In this document: positions 1-7,168 of the stretch, piece after piece
Position numbering within the stretch: the first letter of the stretch is position 1
Layout: every line of letters starts with the position of its first letter
Source of the DNA: Actinokineospora xionganensis
Lineage (GTDB): Bacteria; Actinomycetota; Actinomycetes; Mycobacteriales; Pseudonocardiaceae
Assembly (NCBI RefSeq): GCF_014323725.1
Contig: NZ_JABVED010000012.1
Span: forward strand, 141,851-205,850
Direction of reading: 5' to 3'
Length of the DNA stretch: 64,000 nt
The notes under the pieces: model-generated
Database searches by the model: none
What the model saw: only the letters and a program-made list of their open reading frames with translations
Told to the model about the DNA's origin: nothing
Position numbers and translations under genes: made by a program

Positions 1-495
1 CCTGACGGCCGTTTCCTGCGGCTGACCGCCAAAGCGGTCGGCACCGCCAGCGCGGGCCTGCGGCACGTTCCGGCCGGGACCCGCGTGTTCATGGAGGGAC
101 CGTATGGCGCGTTCACCTCCCTGCAGCGGACTCGGCCCGGCACGCTGCTGATCGCGGGCGGTGTCGGAATCACGCCCATCCGCGCATTGCTGGAGGAACG
201 GTCGACCGAGGACGTCGTCGTCCTCTACCGAGTGCGCGACGAACGCGACGCGGTGCTGCTCAACGAGGTGCGCCAACTGGTCCGCGGCGGCAGGCTGCAC
301 CTGCTCACCGGGCGGACCAGGGACGGAGCGCGCCCGTTCGAGCCGGACAATCTCCGTTCCCTGGTCCCCGACATCACCGAACGCGACATCTACGTCTGCG
401 GCCCACCGGCCATGACCTCGTCGGTGCTGGCAGGCCTCCGGGCGATCAGAGTGCCGAACACGCAGGTGCACGCCGAGAAGTTCAGCATGGCCTGA
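1..495 (+). CDS. FNR-type flavoprotein reductase, C-terminal part (partial)
   Basis: The frame is open from the first base, so the N-terminus lies outside the window; 164 residues are visible. The piece has the end of a FAD-binding domain (MEGPYGAF) followed by an NAD(P)-binding domain: the glycine-rich GGVGITPIRALL and, near the C-terminus, CGPPAMTS. This is the ferredoxin-NADP reductase fold used to pass electrons from NAD(P)H through FAD. In actinomycetes this exact arrangement is common in ferric-reductase-like transmembrane proteins, with membrane helices upstream; whether helices precede it cannot be seen here. It converges on the gene at 497 with one base between the stop codons. Confidence 0.85.
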   Translation, partial: PDGRFLRLTAKAVGTASAGLRHVPAGTRVFMEGPYGAFTSLQRTRPGTLLIAGGVGITPIRALLEERSTEDVVVLYRVRDERDAVLLNEVRQLVRGGRLHLLTGRTRDGARPFEPDNLRSLVPDITERDIYVCGPPAMTSSVLAGLRAIRVPNTQVHAEKFSMA

Positions 496-496
496 C

Positions 497-1456
497 TCAG
501 GTGACGCAGCCGTCCTCGTCGGTGATCGGCTTGGTTACGTCGAAGTAGAACTCCGGCTCGTGCGACGCGGGCGGAGCGGACACGCGATACTCGGAGTACC
601 AGGGCGCAAGCATGCCCTTTGCCGCGGCGCCACAGGCCATCGAATAGGTGAAACCATCGTGGGGGCCGAGCCAGATACCGCGCTGGGACTTGGGCCACGT
701 CGCCCCGAGCATCCGGTAGTCCGCCTTCCAGCGGGTCATCGCGACGATGTCCATGGCGCCGTGGAGATCCCTGGGGCGGTCGGTATGGAACGCGTAGGCG
801 AAGACGTAGTCGGTATGCACGACCAAATCACCGTCCCCGTCCACCGTGGCCGACATGTGCCCATTGACTTTGGGCGCCACGGGAAGCAGTGGATACCCGT
901 TGGCCACACGCGTCGCCCAGGCATCGGATTTGCTCGGATCGGCCAAGATCGGGCGGGTCTCGGCCCGGGCCCCCGGGGCGAGCAGGTCGAGGATCCGCTC
1001 GATGTCGTGTCCCTCGACCACCTTGCGGTCGAGCCGGGCGGCGATCACCACTTGGCGGGCCTTGACGTAGGCGTCGGCGACCTGCTCGGCGGTGTGCTTG
1101 CCGATCGGCTGCGCGGCGGGCGCGACGATCCCCGCCTCACCGTCCGCCCAGCCCGCCGCCGCAGTGCCGACGAAGGGCTGGTTTAAGTCCACCACCACGT
1201 CCGGCACCTTCGTCGTGACCGTCGTGGAAGGCGCGGACGCGGCAGGCGCGGGCTGCCCAGGAGCGAACAGCCCGCGCTGGTACATCAGGTAACCCGCTGC
1301 CGCGATCGCGACCACCAGCAGCGCGGAGACCATGCGGCGGCGCCGCTTGCCCTTGCGTCTCAGTCGGCGGATGTCTCTCTCCGCCGACTTGGTGGCCTTC
1401 TTCAGCCACTCCTGGTCGTTGAGGTCAGGGTGGTCGGATAACGCGTCGTGGTGCAT
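497..1456 (-). CDS. Membrane-anchored protein of a three-member local family
   Basis: 319 residues. A short basic cytoplasmic segment (about residues 1-41, many Arg/Lys) is followed by one transmembrane helix (about 42-62), a Pro/Ala/Thr linker, and an extracytoplasmic domain from about residue 90. The GTG-or-ATG choice is settled by ATG at 1456 with a G-rich ribosome site (GGGGGGAG) eight bases ahead. The outer domain carries AAGWADGEAGI, QVADAYVKARQVV, LLPVAPKVNG and VHTDYVFAYAF. All of these recur in the proteins at 21720 and 22627, so they are paralogues. No enzymatic motif is visible and I do not recognise a named domain. A single type II membrane anchor with an exported domain is the most that can be said. 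Confidence 0.8.
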   Translation of the reverse strand: MHHDALSDHPDLNDQEWLKKATKSAERDIRRLRRKGKRRRRMVSALLVVAIAAAGYLMYQRGLFAPGQPAPAASAPSTTVTTKVPDVVVDLNQPFVGTAAAGWADGEAGIVAPAAQPIGKHTAEQVADAYVKARQVVIAARLDRKVVEGHDIERILDLLAPGARAETRPILADPSKSDAWATRVANGYPLLPVAPKVNGHMSATVDGDGDLVVHTDYVFAYAFHTDRPRDLHGAMDIVAMTRWKADYRMLGATWPKSQRGIWLGPHDGFTYSMACGAAAKGMLAPWYSEYRVSAPPASHEPEFYFDVTKPITDEDGCVT

Positions 1457-1507
1457 TCGGTGCTCCCCCCCAGAGATGTTTCGCGCGGAGGGTACTTGCC
1501 GCTCGTG

Positions 1508-3022
1508 TCAGCGCTGCGGGGTGAGGGTCTTAGTCCAAAGTGCGGTGCCCTCGCCGTCGCGGAGGTGGACGGTCAGGTCGCCCGTGGGGCCGTCGATCTC
1601 GACCTCGCCGAAGTGCTGGAAGCCGTCCATGGGCGAGGTGTTCGCGGCCGGTGGAGCGTGGACGAAGACGGCTTCGGGGCCGAACGTCGGGTCGAGAGTG
1701 TTCGGGCCGAACGCGCCCGCGTTGAGGGGGCCGGAGACGAACTCCCAGAACGGGTCGAAGTCGCCGACGGCGGCGCGGTCCGGGGAGTAGTGGTGGGCGG
1801 CGGTGTAGTGGACGTCGGCGGTCAGCCAGACGACGTTGCGCACCCGGTTGCGCGCGAGGGAACGCAGGACCCAGGCGATCTCGTGCTCCCGGCCGCCGGG
1901 CGCGCCGGGCAGGCCGTTGGCGACGCCCTCGATGTCGGTGCCGTCGGGGACGATCAGGCCGACGGGCAGATCCGCGGCGATGATCTTCCACGTTGCCCGG
2001 CTGGTGGACAGGCCGTCGACCAGCCACTTCGCCTGCGCTTCGCCGAGGACACGGCCGACGCCGTCCTTGGGTGAGGTGTTGGCGTCCTTGTAGGAGCGCA
2101 TGTCGAGGACGAAGACCTCAAGGTGCTTGCCGTAGCGGAAGCTGCGGTAGATCCGCCCGTCCACGGCCCGGCGCGGGTCGACGGGCATCCACTCGTGGAA
2201 GGCCTGGAAGGCGCGGGCGGCGAGGACGTCGACGCGCTTCTCGGTGTACTGCGGGGAGGTCAGGATCTCGCCGGGGTACCAGTTGTTGACCACCTCATGG
2301 TCATCCCATTGGACGACCGAGGGAGTGCGTGCGGCGAAGGCGCGGACGTTGTCGTCGAGGAGGTTGTAGGCGAACTGGCCGCGGTACTCGGTGAGGGTCT
2401 CGGCGACTTTGAGCTTCTCGGGGGTGACGAGGTTGCGCCAGATCCGACCGTCCGGGAGGGTCACGGATTCCTTGAGGGGGCCGTCGGCGTAGACGGTGTC
2501 GCCGCTGTTGATGAAGAAGTCGGGGCGGCACGCGGCCATGGCGGAGAACGCGGTCATGCCGCCGATGTCGGGGTTGATGCCCCAGCCCTGGCCCGCGACG
2601 TCGCCGGACCAGGTGAAGCGGACGTCCTCGCGGCCCATGGGGGCGGTGCGGAAGGAGCCGGTCAGCGGCTCGCTGGCGGAACGGTCGTCTTCGGCGCGGA
2701 CGCGGTAGTGGATTTCACGGCCGGGCGGGAGGCCGGTGAGGCGGAGTTTGCCGGTGCCGTCGGTGTCGGGGGTGAGCATCGGGCCGCGTAACTGGCGGGC
2801 GTTGCGGAAGTCGGGGTGTGTGGAGACGTCGACGAGCATGCGGGACGGGCGGTCCGCGCGGGTCCAGACGATGGCGCCGTCGGCGGTGACGTCGCCGGTT
2901 TGGATGCCGTGGGTCAGGACGGGCCTGGTTTGCGGAGCCGCGATGGCGATGCCGGGGAGGGCGAGTCCGGCGGCGGCGGTGATGCCTCCGGCGCGGAGGA
3001 GGGTGCGGCGGTTGATGGTCAT
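1508..3022 (-). CDS. phoD: PhoD-family alkaline phosphatase, Tat-exported
   Basis: 504 residues, about the family norm. The N-terminus (NRRTLLRAGG followed by a hydrophobic stretch ending AIA) is a twin-arginine signal, so the folded, metal-loaded enzyme is exported. Next comes the PhoD N-terminal beta domain (about 35-130), then the metallophosphatase domain with metal-ligand motifs NSGDTVYADG, WDDHEVVNNW and TADVHYTAAH. The family hydrolyses phosphomonoesters and phosphodiesters outside the cell and typically uses Ca2+/Fe3+. It is transcribed away from the regulator at 3139 with 116 bp between them. I see no PhoP box that I would defend. Confidence 0.93.
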   Translation of the reverse strand: MTINRRTLLRAGGITAAAGLALPGIAIAAPQTRPVLTHGIQTGDVTADGAIVWTRADRPSRMLVDVSTHPDFRNARQLRGPMLTPDTDGTGKLRLTGLPPGREIHYRVRAEDDRSASEPLTGSFRTAPMGREDVRFTWSGDVAGQGWGINPDIGGMTAFSAMAACRPDFFINSGDTVYADGPLKESVTLPDGRIWRNLVTPEKLKVAETLTEYRGQFAYNLLDDNVRAFAARTPSVVQWDDHEVVNNWYPGEILTSPQYTEKRVDVLAARAFQAFHEWMPVDPRRAVDGRIYRSFRYGKHLEVFVLDMRSYKDANTSPKDGVGRVLGEAQAKWLVDGLSTSRATWKIIAADLPVGLIVPDGTDIEGVANGLPGAPGGREHEIAWVLRSLARNRVRNVVWLTADVHYTAAHHYSPDRAAVGDFDPFWEFVSGPLNAGAFGPNTLDPTFGPEAVFVHAPPAANTSPMDGFQHFGEVEIDGPTGDLTVHLRDGEGTALWTKTLTPQR

Positions 3023-3138
3023 GGGTTGGTTTGTAGGCGGCGGAGGTCAACGTGGGTGGGATGGGAGGTTTCGCAAGGTGAAACGGCTCAGCTATTCGAG
3101 TGATGATGGGCAGTCGGAACACCTGATCTCATGGAGTC

Positions 3139-3975
3139 ATGAACGATCGAGTTCCGGCCCGGGCGCGTGCGTTGGCGGCGGAGTTGAAGGTGTTGCGGGA
3201 GCGGTCGGGGCTGACGACCCGGGCGGCGGCGAAGCGGTTGGGGACGTCGATCGCGAGCCTGAACCGGTCGGAGACCGGCAGACGGATGGCGTCGGTGGCG
3301 GATGTGTCGGCTTTGCTGGCCATCTATGGAGTGACTGGGCCAGAACGCAAGCGGATCATGAGCCTGACGGAGAACGACGAGCAATCGGGCTGGTGGGGCC
3401 TGGGGGTGCGGGCACACCTCCTCGAAGCCCTGATCCACTTCGAGTCCCAGGCCGAGTCCTTCATCCACTACTCATCGATCCTGGTTCCAGGCTTCCTGCA
3501 GACCGCCGACTATGCCCGGGCGGTCATCGGAGCAGGCCCATTCGATGCCGAGGAGGTGGAACGCAGGGTCGCGCATCGACTTGAGCGGCAAAAGGTGCTG
3601 TTCAAGCCCGTCCGGCCGCGCTATCGGCTGATCCTGGACGAAGCTGTGCTTCGCAGGCCGATCGGTGGGTCGGCGGCCATGGCGACGCAGATCCGTTGGC
3701 TGATCGACATGGCGAACCAGCCCAACATCACTATCCACGTCATCCCGTTCCGCCACGGCTACTACGAACTGTCATCCAGCTTCTCGATTCTCGAGTTCCC
3801 GACACTGCCGAGCCTTGTCTACGTCGAGAACGGCAATGCGTCGGGCTTCCCGGACGCGCCCGTCGACACGGACCGCTACGTGGAAACGGTCGGTAGGCTG
3901 ATGAGAGTGGCCTTGGATTCCTTCGATTCGGTGGAGTTCCTGGCCAGGATGGCGGCCGATCACGAGCGGGGATGA
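3139..3975 (+). CDS. Scr1-type XRE regulator (HTH + DUF5753)
   Basis: 278 residues. An N-terminal helix-turn-helix of the XRE type (about 12-70: LTTRAAAKRLGTSIASLNRSETGRR) is followed by the DUF5753 domain (about 95-270), recognisable by the VPGFLQTADYARA motif. Proteins of this architecture are the DNA-binding, antitoxin-like half of Scr1 pairs, very abundant in streptomycetes and Pseudonocardiales. Its usual partner, a DUF397 protein, follows seven bases after the stop. An outside paralogue lies at 61809-62657. The target operator is unknown. Confidence 0.9.
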   Translation: MNDRVPARARALAAELKVLRERSGLTTRAAAKRLGTSIASLNRSETGRRMASVADVSALLAIYGVTGPERKRIMSLTENDEQSGWWGLGVRAHLLEALIHFESQAESFIHYSSILVPGFLQTADYARAVIGAGPFDAEEVERRVAHRLERQKVLFKPVRPRYRLILDEAVLRRPIGGSAAMATQIRWLIDMANQPNITIHVIPFRHGYYELSSSFSILEFPTLPSLVYVENGNASGFPDAPVDTDRYVETVGRLMRVALDSFDSVEFLARMAADHERG

Positions 3976-3981
3976 AACAGG

Positions 3982-4155
3982 ATGCACGGAGCGTGGCGGA
4001 AATCCAGCTTCAGCGACCACGCGGGTGACTGCGTCGAGGTGGCCTACTCCGCCACAGTCCGCGTCCGTGATTCCAAGAACCCCGCCGGCGGCACGCTGAC
4101 CCTGCCGCCGGCCGCCTGGTCACCCGAGCGTCTCGCGAATCTACGGTCCAGCTAG
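3982..4155 (+). CDS. DUF397 small protein, partner of the Scr1 regulator
   Basis: 57 residues starting ATG at 3982. The whole length matches the DUF397 pattern: WRKSSFS near the start, a central CVEVA, then VRVRDSKNP, GG, LTLPPAAW. Genes of this family almost always follow an HTH-DUF5753 gene, as here, and are treated as the small toxin-like or effector-like partner of the pair. A second ATG at 3972 overlaps the previous stop but is in another frame and does not give the family sequence. The last 15 bases overlap the frameshifted 3' end of the convergent gene at 4141-4553. Confidence 0.9.
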   Translation: MHGAWRKSSFSDHAGDCVEVAYSATVRVRDSKNPAGGTLTLPPAAWSPERLANLRSS

Positions 4156-4553
4156 CTCCGACGCGCCGTAGTCGGCGTGGGCCTGCTCGACCAGCGTTTC
4201 GGCGGCCCTGCCCGCGCGCTTGAAATCTTCCGCCGTCGCAGTCACGTGGCTGTAACCGGATTCGTCTTCAGCTTGAGCAATGTATTGAGGTGCTTAGCAG
4301 CGTCCTTATTCGCCTTCGACAGCAGGCCAACGGCATCTCCATGGCTTTCACCTTGAGCATGCTCGCTCAACCAGATGCGGCAGATGACGTCCGCTACAGC
4401 GATGCCGGCGTGCACGCACAAGGTCACGTAGGCGTCGGCGACTTCGTCGTTCTCGTTCGCCATCTCCCGGATGAGGACCGCCGCGTCCAAGAACTGGCCT
4501 GCTTTACGGAGCCGTCCTCGCTGAATACTCGCGTTACACGGCTGTGTCCGCAC
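4141..4553 (-). pseudogene. HEPN-like partner of the nucleotidyltransferase, broken by a frameshift
   Basis: GTG start at 4553, one base after the stop of the upstream nucleotidyltransferase, so the two are a coupled pair. The first frame gives about 97 residues of a helical protein (FLDAAVLIREMANENDEVADAYVTL, CVHAGIAVADVICRI) and then stops at 4242 after LLKLKT. One base later, the next frame continues at once as SGYSHVTATAEDFKRAGRAAETLVEQ and runs to TAG at 4141. The joint falls at about 4257-4266. From memory of this family, an uninterrupted LLKLKTKSGYS is what is expected, so a single-base deletion (or a sequencing error) is the simplest explanation. The partner and helical make-up suggest a HEPN-type toxin. 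That name is an inference. Confidence 0.65.
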
Positions 4554-4554
4554 T

Positions 4555-5178
4555 TCAGTTCTTCCCTTTCCGCAGTTGCTTGATCAGCCATGCACGGTTG
4601 CCTGCCACGGTGAGCCCTTCGTCCAGCACATCGCGCAACACTGGTTCGCGATGGCCGCTGGTGGCAATCTCCTTGGCCGCGAACTCCAAGGCACGGACAT
4701 CGTTGCCTATCCATAGCGTTACCTCAGCGACCAGGCTGTCGACTTGCGCAGCCCATTGGTCGTCATCAACGTTGTCGGGGCGCACAAGTAACAGATCCAA
4801 ATCGCTCTCCACCGTCATCGATCCGCGCGCGGTGGACCCGAACACTGCGGCATAGATGGGTGGAACGTCCCAGGACTCCAAGCGATCGGCCAGGCGGTCG
4901 AGCAAGTTCTGCTTGATCTGGGCGAGCCCGATTATGTGCTGCGCGGCAAGATGATCGCGGTTGAATCGGTACATGTAGGCGTTGCCCACGCGGTTCGACA
5001 GCACGAGACCATGCGCCACCGGTCGCTGTAAGACCTTGCGGATTCCCTGCTCCGAGGCACGTGGCAGAAGCCTGTGCAATCGACCAGTGGTGAAAATGTC
5101 ATCCGCATTGGCCAGCACGGTGAGGACGTCACCGTCGAGCGTGGGCGTTATCGACGACAACGGCCTATTCAGGTCCAC
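4555..5178 (-). CDS. MNT-type nucleotidyltransferase with N-terminal winged helix
   Basis: 207 residues from GTG at 5178. Residues about 14-75 look like a winged helix-turn-helix (DVLTVLANAD, GIRKVLQRPVAHGLV, AYMYRFNRDHL). A minimal nucleotidyltransferase domain follows, with the signature GSTARGSMTVESDLDLLLV, where the G-S, R-G and D-x-D residues are all present. Fusion of a DNA-binding domain to an MNT-type enzyme next to a HEPN-like gene is the arrangement of self-regulating toxin-antitoxin modules, in which the MNT antitoxin can adenylylate its toxin. Three direct repeats upstream (5195-5250) are well placed as its own operator. Function is inferred from motifs and neighbours. Confidence 0.85.
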   Translation of the reverse strand: MDLNRPLSSITPTLDGDVLTVLANADDIFTTGRLHRLLPRASEQGIRKVLQRPVAHGLVLSNRVGNAYMYRFNRDHLAAQHIIGLAQIKQNLLDRLADRLESWDVPPIYAAVFGSTARGSMTVESDLDLLLVRPDNVDDDQWAAQVDSLVAEVTLWIGNDVRALEFAAKEIATSGHREPVLRDVLDEGLTVAGNRAWLIKQLRKGKN

Positions 5179-5194
5179 CAGCGCCCCCCACCGC

Positions 5195-5250
5195 TACCTG
5201 CACTATTATGCGGCTACCCCAACTGTAGTAGAGGTACCCCAACTATTGTG
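5195..5250 (-). promoter_or_regulatory. Three direct repeats at a 20-bp period upstream of the MNT/HEPN pair
   Basis: On the plus strand the repeats are TACCTGCACTATTATG (5195-5210), TACCCCAACTGTAGTA (5215-5230) and TACCCCAACTATTGTG (5235-5250), each starting exactly 20 bases after the one before. That places them on one face of the helix, 17-72 bases ahead of the GTG at 5178. This is the layout expected of a cooperative operator for the winged-helix domain of the downstream protein. Binding itself is inferred. Confidence 0.6.
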
Positions 5251-5262
5251 CAGGTTGGGAGG

Positions 5263-5631
5263 TCACTCCTGCTGGCTGGTGAGCCTGCCCTCGGCCATCC
5301 GCTTCTCGACGTCCTTGCGCAGCCACAGCATCCAGGCCCAGGCCAGGCCGAAGATCAGGCCGATGACCCCCAGGGTGGGCAGCGCGAAGAAGCACAGGAT
5401 CATCACGCCCTGCAGGCCGACCGCGACCCACACGCCCCACGGTTTGCCGACGAAGCCGCAGGCGAGGATCAGGGCGACGCCGAGTGAGCCGACCAGCCAG
5501 CCCTGCCAGGTGGCGAGGCCGCCGTCCATCTTCGCGATGACCAGCAGGGCGAGCATCACGACGATGGCTTCGAGGATGAGCATCGCGGACATGACGCCGC
5601 GGAAGCCCTTCATCGGGTCTGGGGCGGTCAT
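5263..5631 (-). CDS. DUF4233 membrane protein
   Basis: 122 residues with four hydrophobic helices (about 12-33, 42-62, 66-86 and 87-107) and a charged C-terminus. It begins MTAPDPMKGFRGV at ATG 5631, which overlaps the folC stop as ATGA, so it is translationally coupled. A gene of this family follows folC throughout actinobacteria (Rv2446c in M. tuberculosis). Its role is unknown. The longer open frame running upstream through folC is a high-GC shadow and is not used. Confidence 0.88.
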   Translation of the reverse strand: MTAPDPMKGFRGVMSAMLILEAIVVMLALLVIAKMDGGLATWQGWLVGSLGVALILACGFVGKPWGVWVAVGLQGVMILCFFALPTLGVIGLIFGLAWAWMLWLRKDVEKRMAEGRLTSQQE

Positions 5632-6995
5632 GCGGGCTCCTTGCCGAACATCGCGCGGACCTCGCCCGCGGTGACGACCGAGCCGGTGGCCACGACACCG
5701 CCGCCGGACATCGAGTCGCGGGGGTCCGAGGTCGTCTCGGCGAGGGTCACGGCCGCGTCGATCGCGTCGAGGAGGCGGTGGTGGACGGTCACCCGGTCCT
5801 CGCCGAAGATCTCGATGGCCGCGGCGCCGAGCTGTTCGGGGTCCATGGCGCGGGGCGACGAGTTCGCGGTGATGACGACCTCGCTGAGCACCGGTTCCAG
5901 CGCGGTCAGGATGCCCGCGACGTCCTTGTCGCCCATGACGCCGAGGACGCCCACCAGCTTGCGGAAGCCGAACTCGTCCTCCAACGCCGACGCCAGCGCG
6001 GCGGCGCCGTGCGGGTTGTGGGCGGCGTCGACGAAGACGGTCGGGGAGGACCGCAGGCGCTCCAGGCGGCCTGGGATCACGACCGACGCGAAGCCCTCGC
6101 GGATGGCGTCGACGTCGAGTTGCCGGTCGACGCCCGCGCCGAAGAACGCTTCGACGGCGGCCAGCGCGAGCGCCGCGTTGGCGGCCTGGTGGGCGCCGTG
6201 CAGCGGCAGGAAGATCTCGTCGTACACGCCGCCGAGACCCTGCAGCTTGAGCATCTGGCCGCCGATGGCGACGCTGCGCTCCAGGACGCCGAACTCCAGT
6301 CCCTGCCGGGCGACGACCGCGTCGACCTCCGTGGCGCGCTCGATCAGGACCCGGGCGACCTCGTTCGTCTGCTCCGCGAGCAGGGCGATCGAGTTGGGCT
6401 TGATGATGCCCGCCTTCTCGCGCGCGATGCCGAGGATGTCCGGGCCGAGGTAGTCGACGTGGTCGATGCCGATGGGACACACCACGGCGATGCGGGCGTC
6501 GGCGACGTTCGTCGCGTCCCAGCTGCCGCCGAGGCCGACCTCGACCACCGCCGCGTCGACGGGGGCGTCGGCGAAGGCGGCGAAGGCCATCGCGGTGAGG
6601 ATCTCGAACTTGCTCAGCTTGATGTCGTTCTTGGCGTCGACCATCGCGATGTATGGCTCAAGGTCGCGGTAGACCTCGACGTAGCGCTCCGGGGTGATCG
6701 GCTCGTTGTCGAGGCTGATCCGCTCGGTGACCGACTGCAGGTGCGGGCTGGTGAACCGGCCGGTGCGCAGGCCGATGCGGGTGAGCAGCGCGTCGACCAT
6801 GCGGGTCGTGGAGCTCTTGCCGTTGGTCCCGGCGATGTGCAGCACGGGGTAGGCCAACTGCGGCTGGGCGATCACGTCGAGGAGCGCGGAGATGCGGTCG
6901 AGCGAGGGCTCGATCTTCGTCTCGGGCCAGCGGGTGTCCAGTTCGGACTCGACCTGCCGCAGTTCCTCCAGCGCCCCGGGGTCCAGCTTGGGCAC
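5628..6995 (-). CDS. folC: Bifunctional folylpolyglutamate synthase / dihydrofolate synthase
   Basis: 455 residues, a full-length FolC. The ATP-binding loop GTNGKSS is at residues 56-62, followed by the folate-binding TSPHLQSVTERI, the Mur-ligase-type central domain (VEVGLGGSWDATN, PIGIDHVDYLG) and a C-terminal domain with VDAAHNPHGA. It adds glutamate to dihydropteroate and to reduced folates in the cytoplasm. In mycobacteria it lies directly downstream of valS. Here an 11.9-kb stretch of other genes separates the two, so folC probably has its own promoter between 6996 and about 7110. I could not single out a convincing one. Confidence 0.95.
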   Translation of the reverse strand: MPKLDPGALEELRQVESELDTRWPETKIEPSLDRISALLDVIAQPQLAYPVLHIAGTNGKSSTTRMVDALLTRIGLRTGRFTSPHLQSVTERISLDNEPITPERYVEVYRDLEPYIAMVDAKNDIKLSKFEILTAMAFAAFADAPVDAAVVEVGLGGSWDATNVADARIAVVCPIGIDHVDYLGPDILGIAREKAGIIKPNSIALLAEQTNEVARVLIERATEVDAVVARQGLEFGVLERSVAIGGQMLKLQGLGGVYDEIFLPLHGAHQAANAALALAAVEAFFGAGVDRQLDVDAIREGFASVVIPGRLERLRSSPTVFVDAAHNPHGAAALASALEDEFGFRKLVGVLGVMGDKDVAGILTALEPVLSEVVITANSSPRAMDPEQLGAAAIEIFGEDRVTVHHRLLDAIDAAVTLAETTSDPRDSMSGGGVVATGSVVTAGEVRAMFGKEPA

Positions 6996-7115
6996 GCGCG
7001 TTCTCCTCGGAGGTTGCCGACATTTGACCTGGCGAGTCTACGCGCGCCCGTAACGGCCACTCCCGGTCACCGTCCACGTGTCCCACGTCACCTACCTGCC
7101 GGAGTGACAAGTTAC

Positions 7116-7130
7116 TGAAAATGATTACCA
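7116..7130 (+). promoter_or_regulatory. Zur-box-like operator ahead of the metallophore-type operon
   Basis: TGAAAATGATTACCA. Compared with the Streptomyces coelicolor Zur consensus as I remember it (TGAAAATGATTTTCA, a 7-1-7 inverted repeat), 13 of 15 positions match, including the complete left half. It sits 39 bases ahead of the GTG at 7169 that I take as the true start. The Fur-family resemblance (AATG and CATT flanking ATTAC) is also consistent with another metal regulator. Not tested by any search. Confidence 0.55.
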
Positions 7131-7168
7131 TTCCCTTGTTTGCGGACGGCGGGGCGAGGGAGTGTGGC

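Noticed and set aside
3068..3084. GTTTC-N7-GAAAC between phoD and the Scr1 gene as an operator
   Set aside because: Only five-base arms; too short to separate from chance, and no counterpart ahead of the second Scr1 gene.
5632..6480. Arg/Pro-rich extension of the DUF4233 frame across folC
   Set aside because: Composition is that of an out-of-frame shadow, and the ATGA overlap with folC supplies a natural start.
7121..7168. ATG 7121 as start of the ATP-grasp gene
   Set aside because: No ribosome site, it falls inside the Zur-like box, and the extra 16 residues are unlike the family N-terminus.
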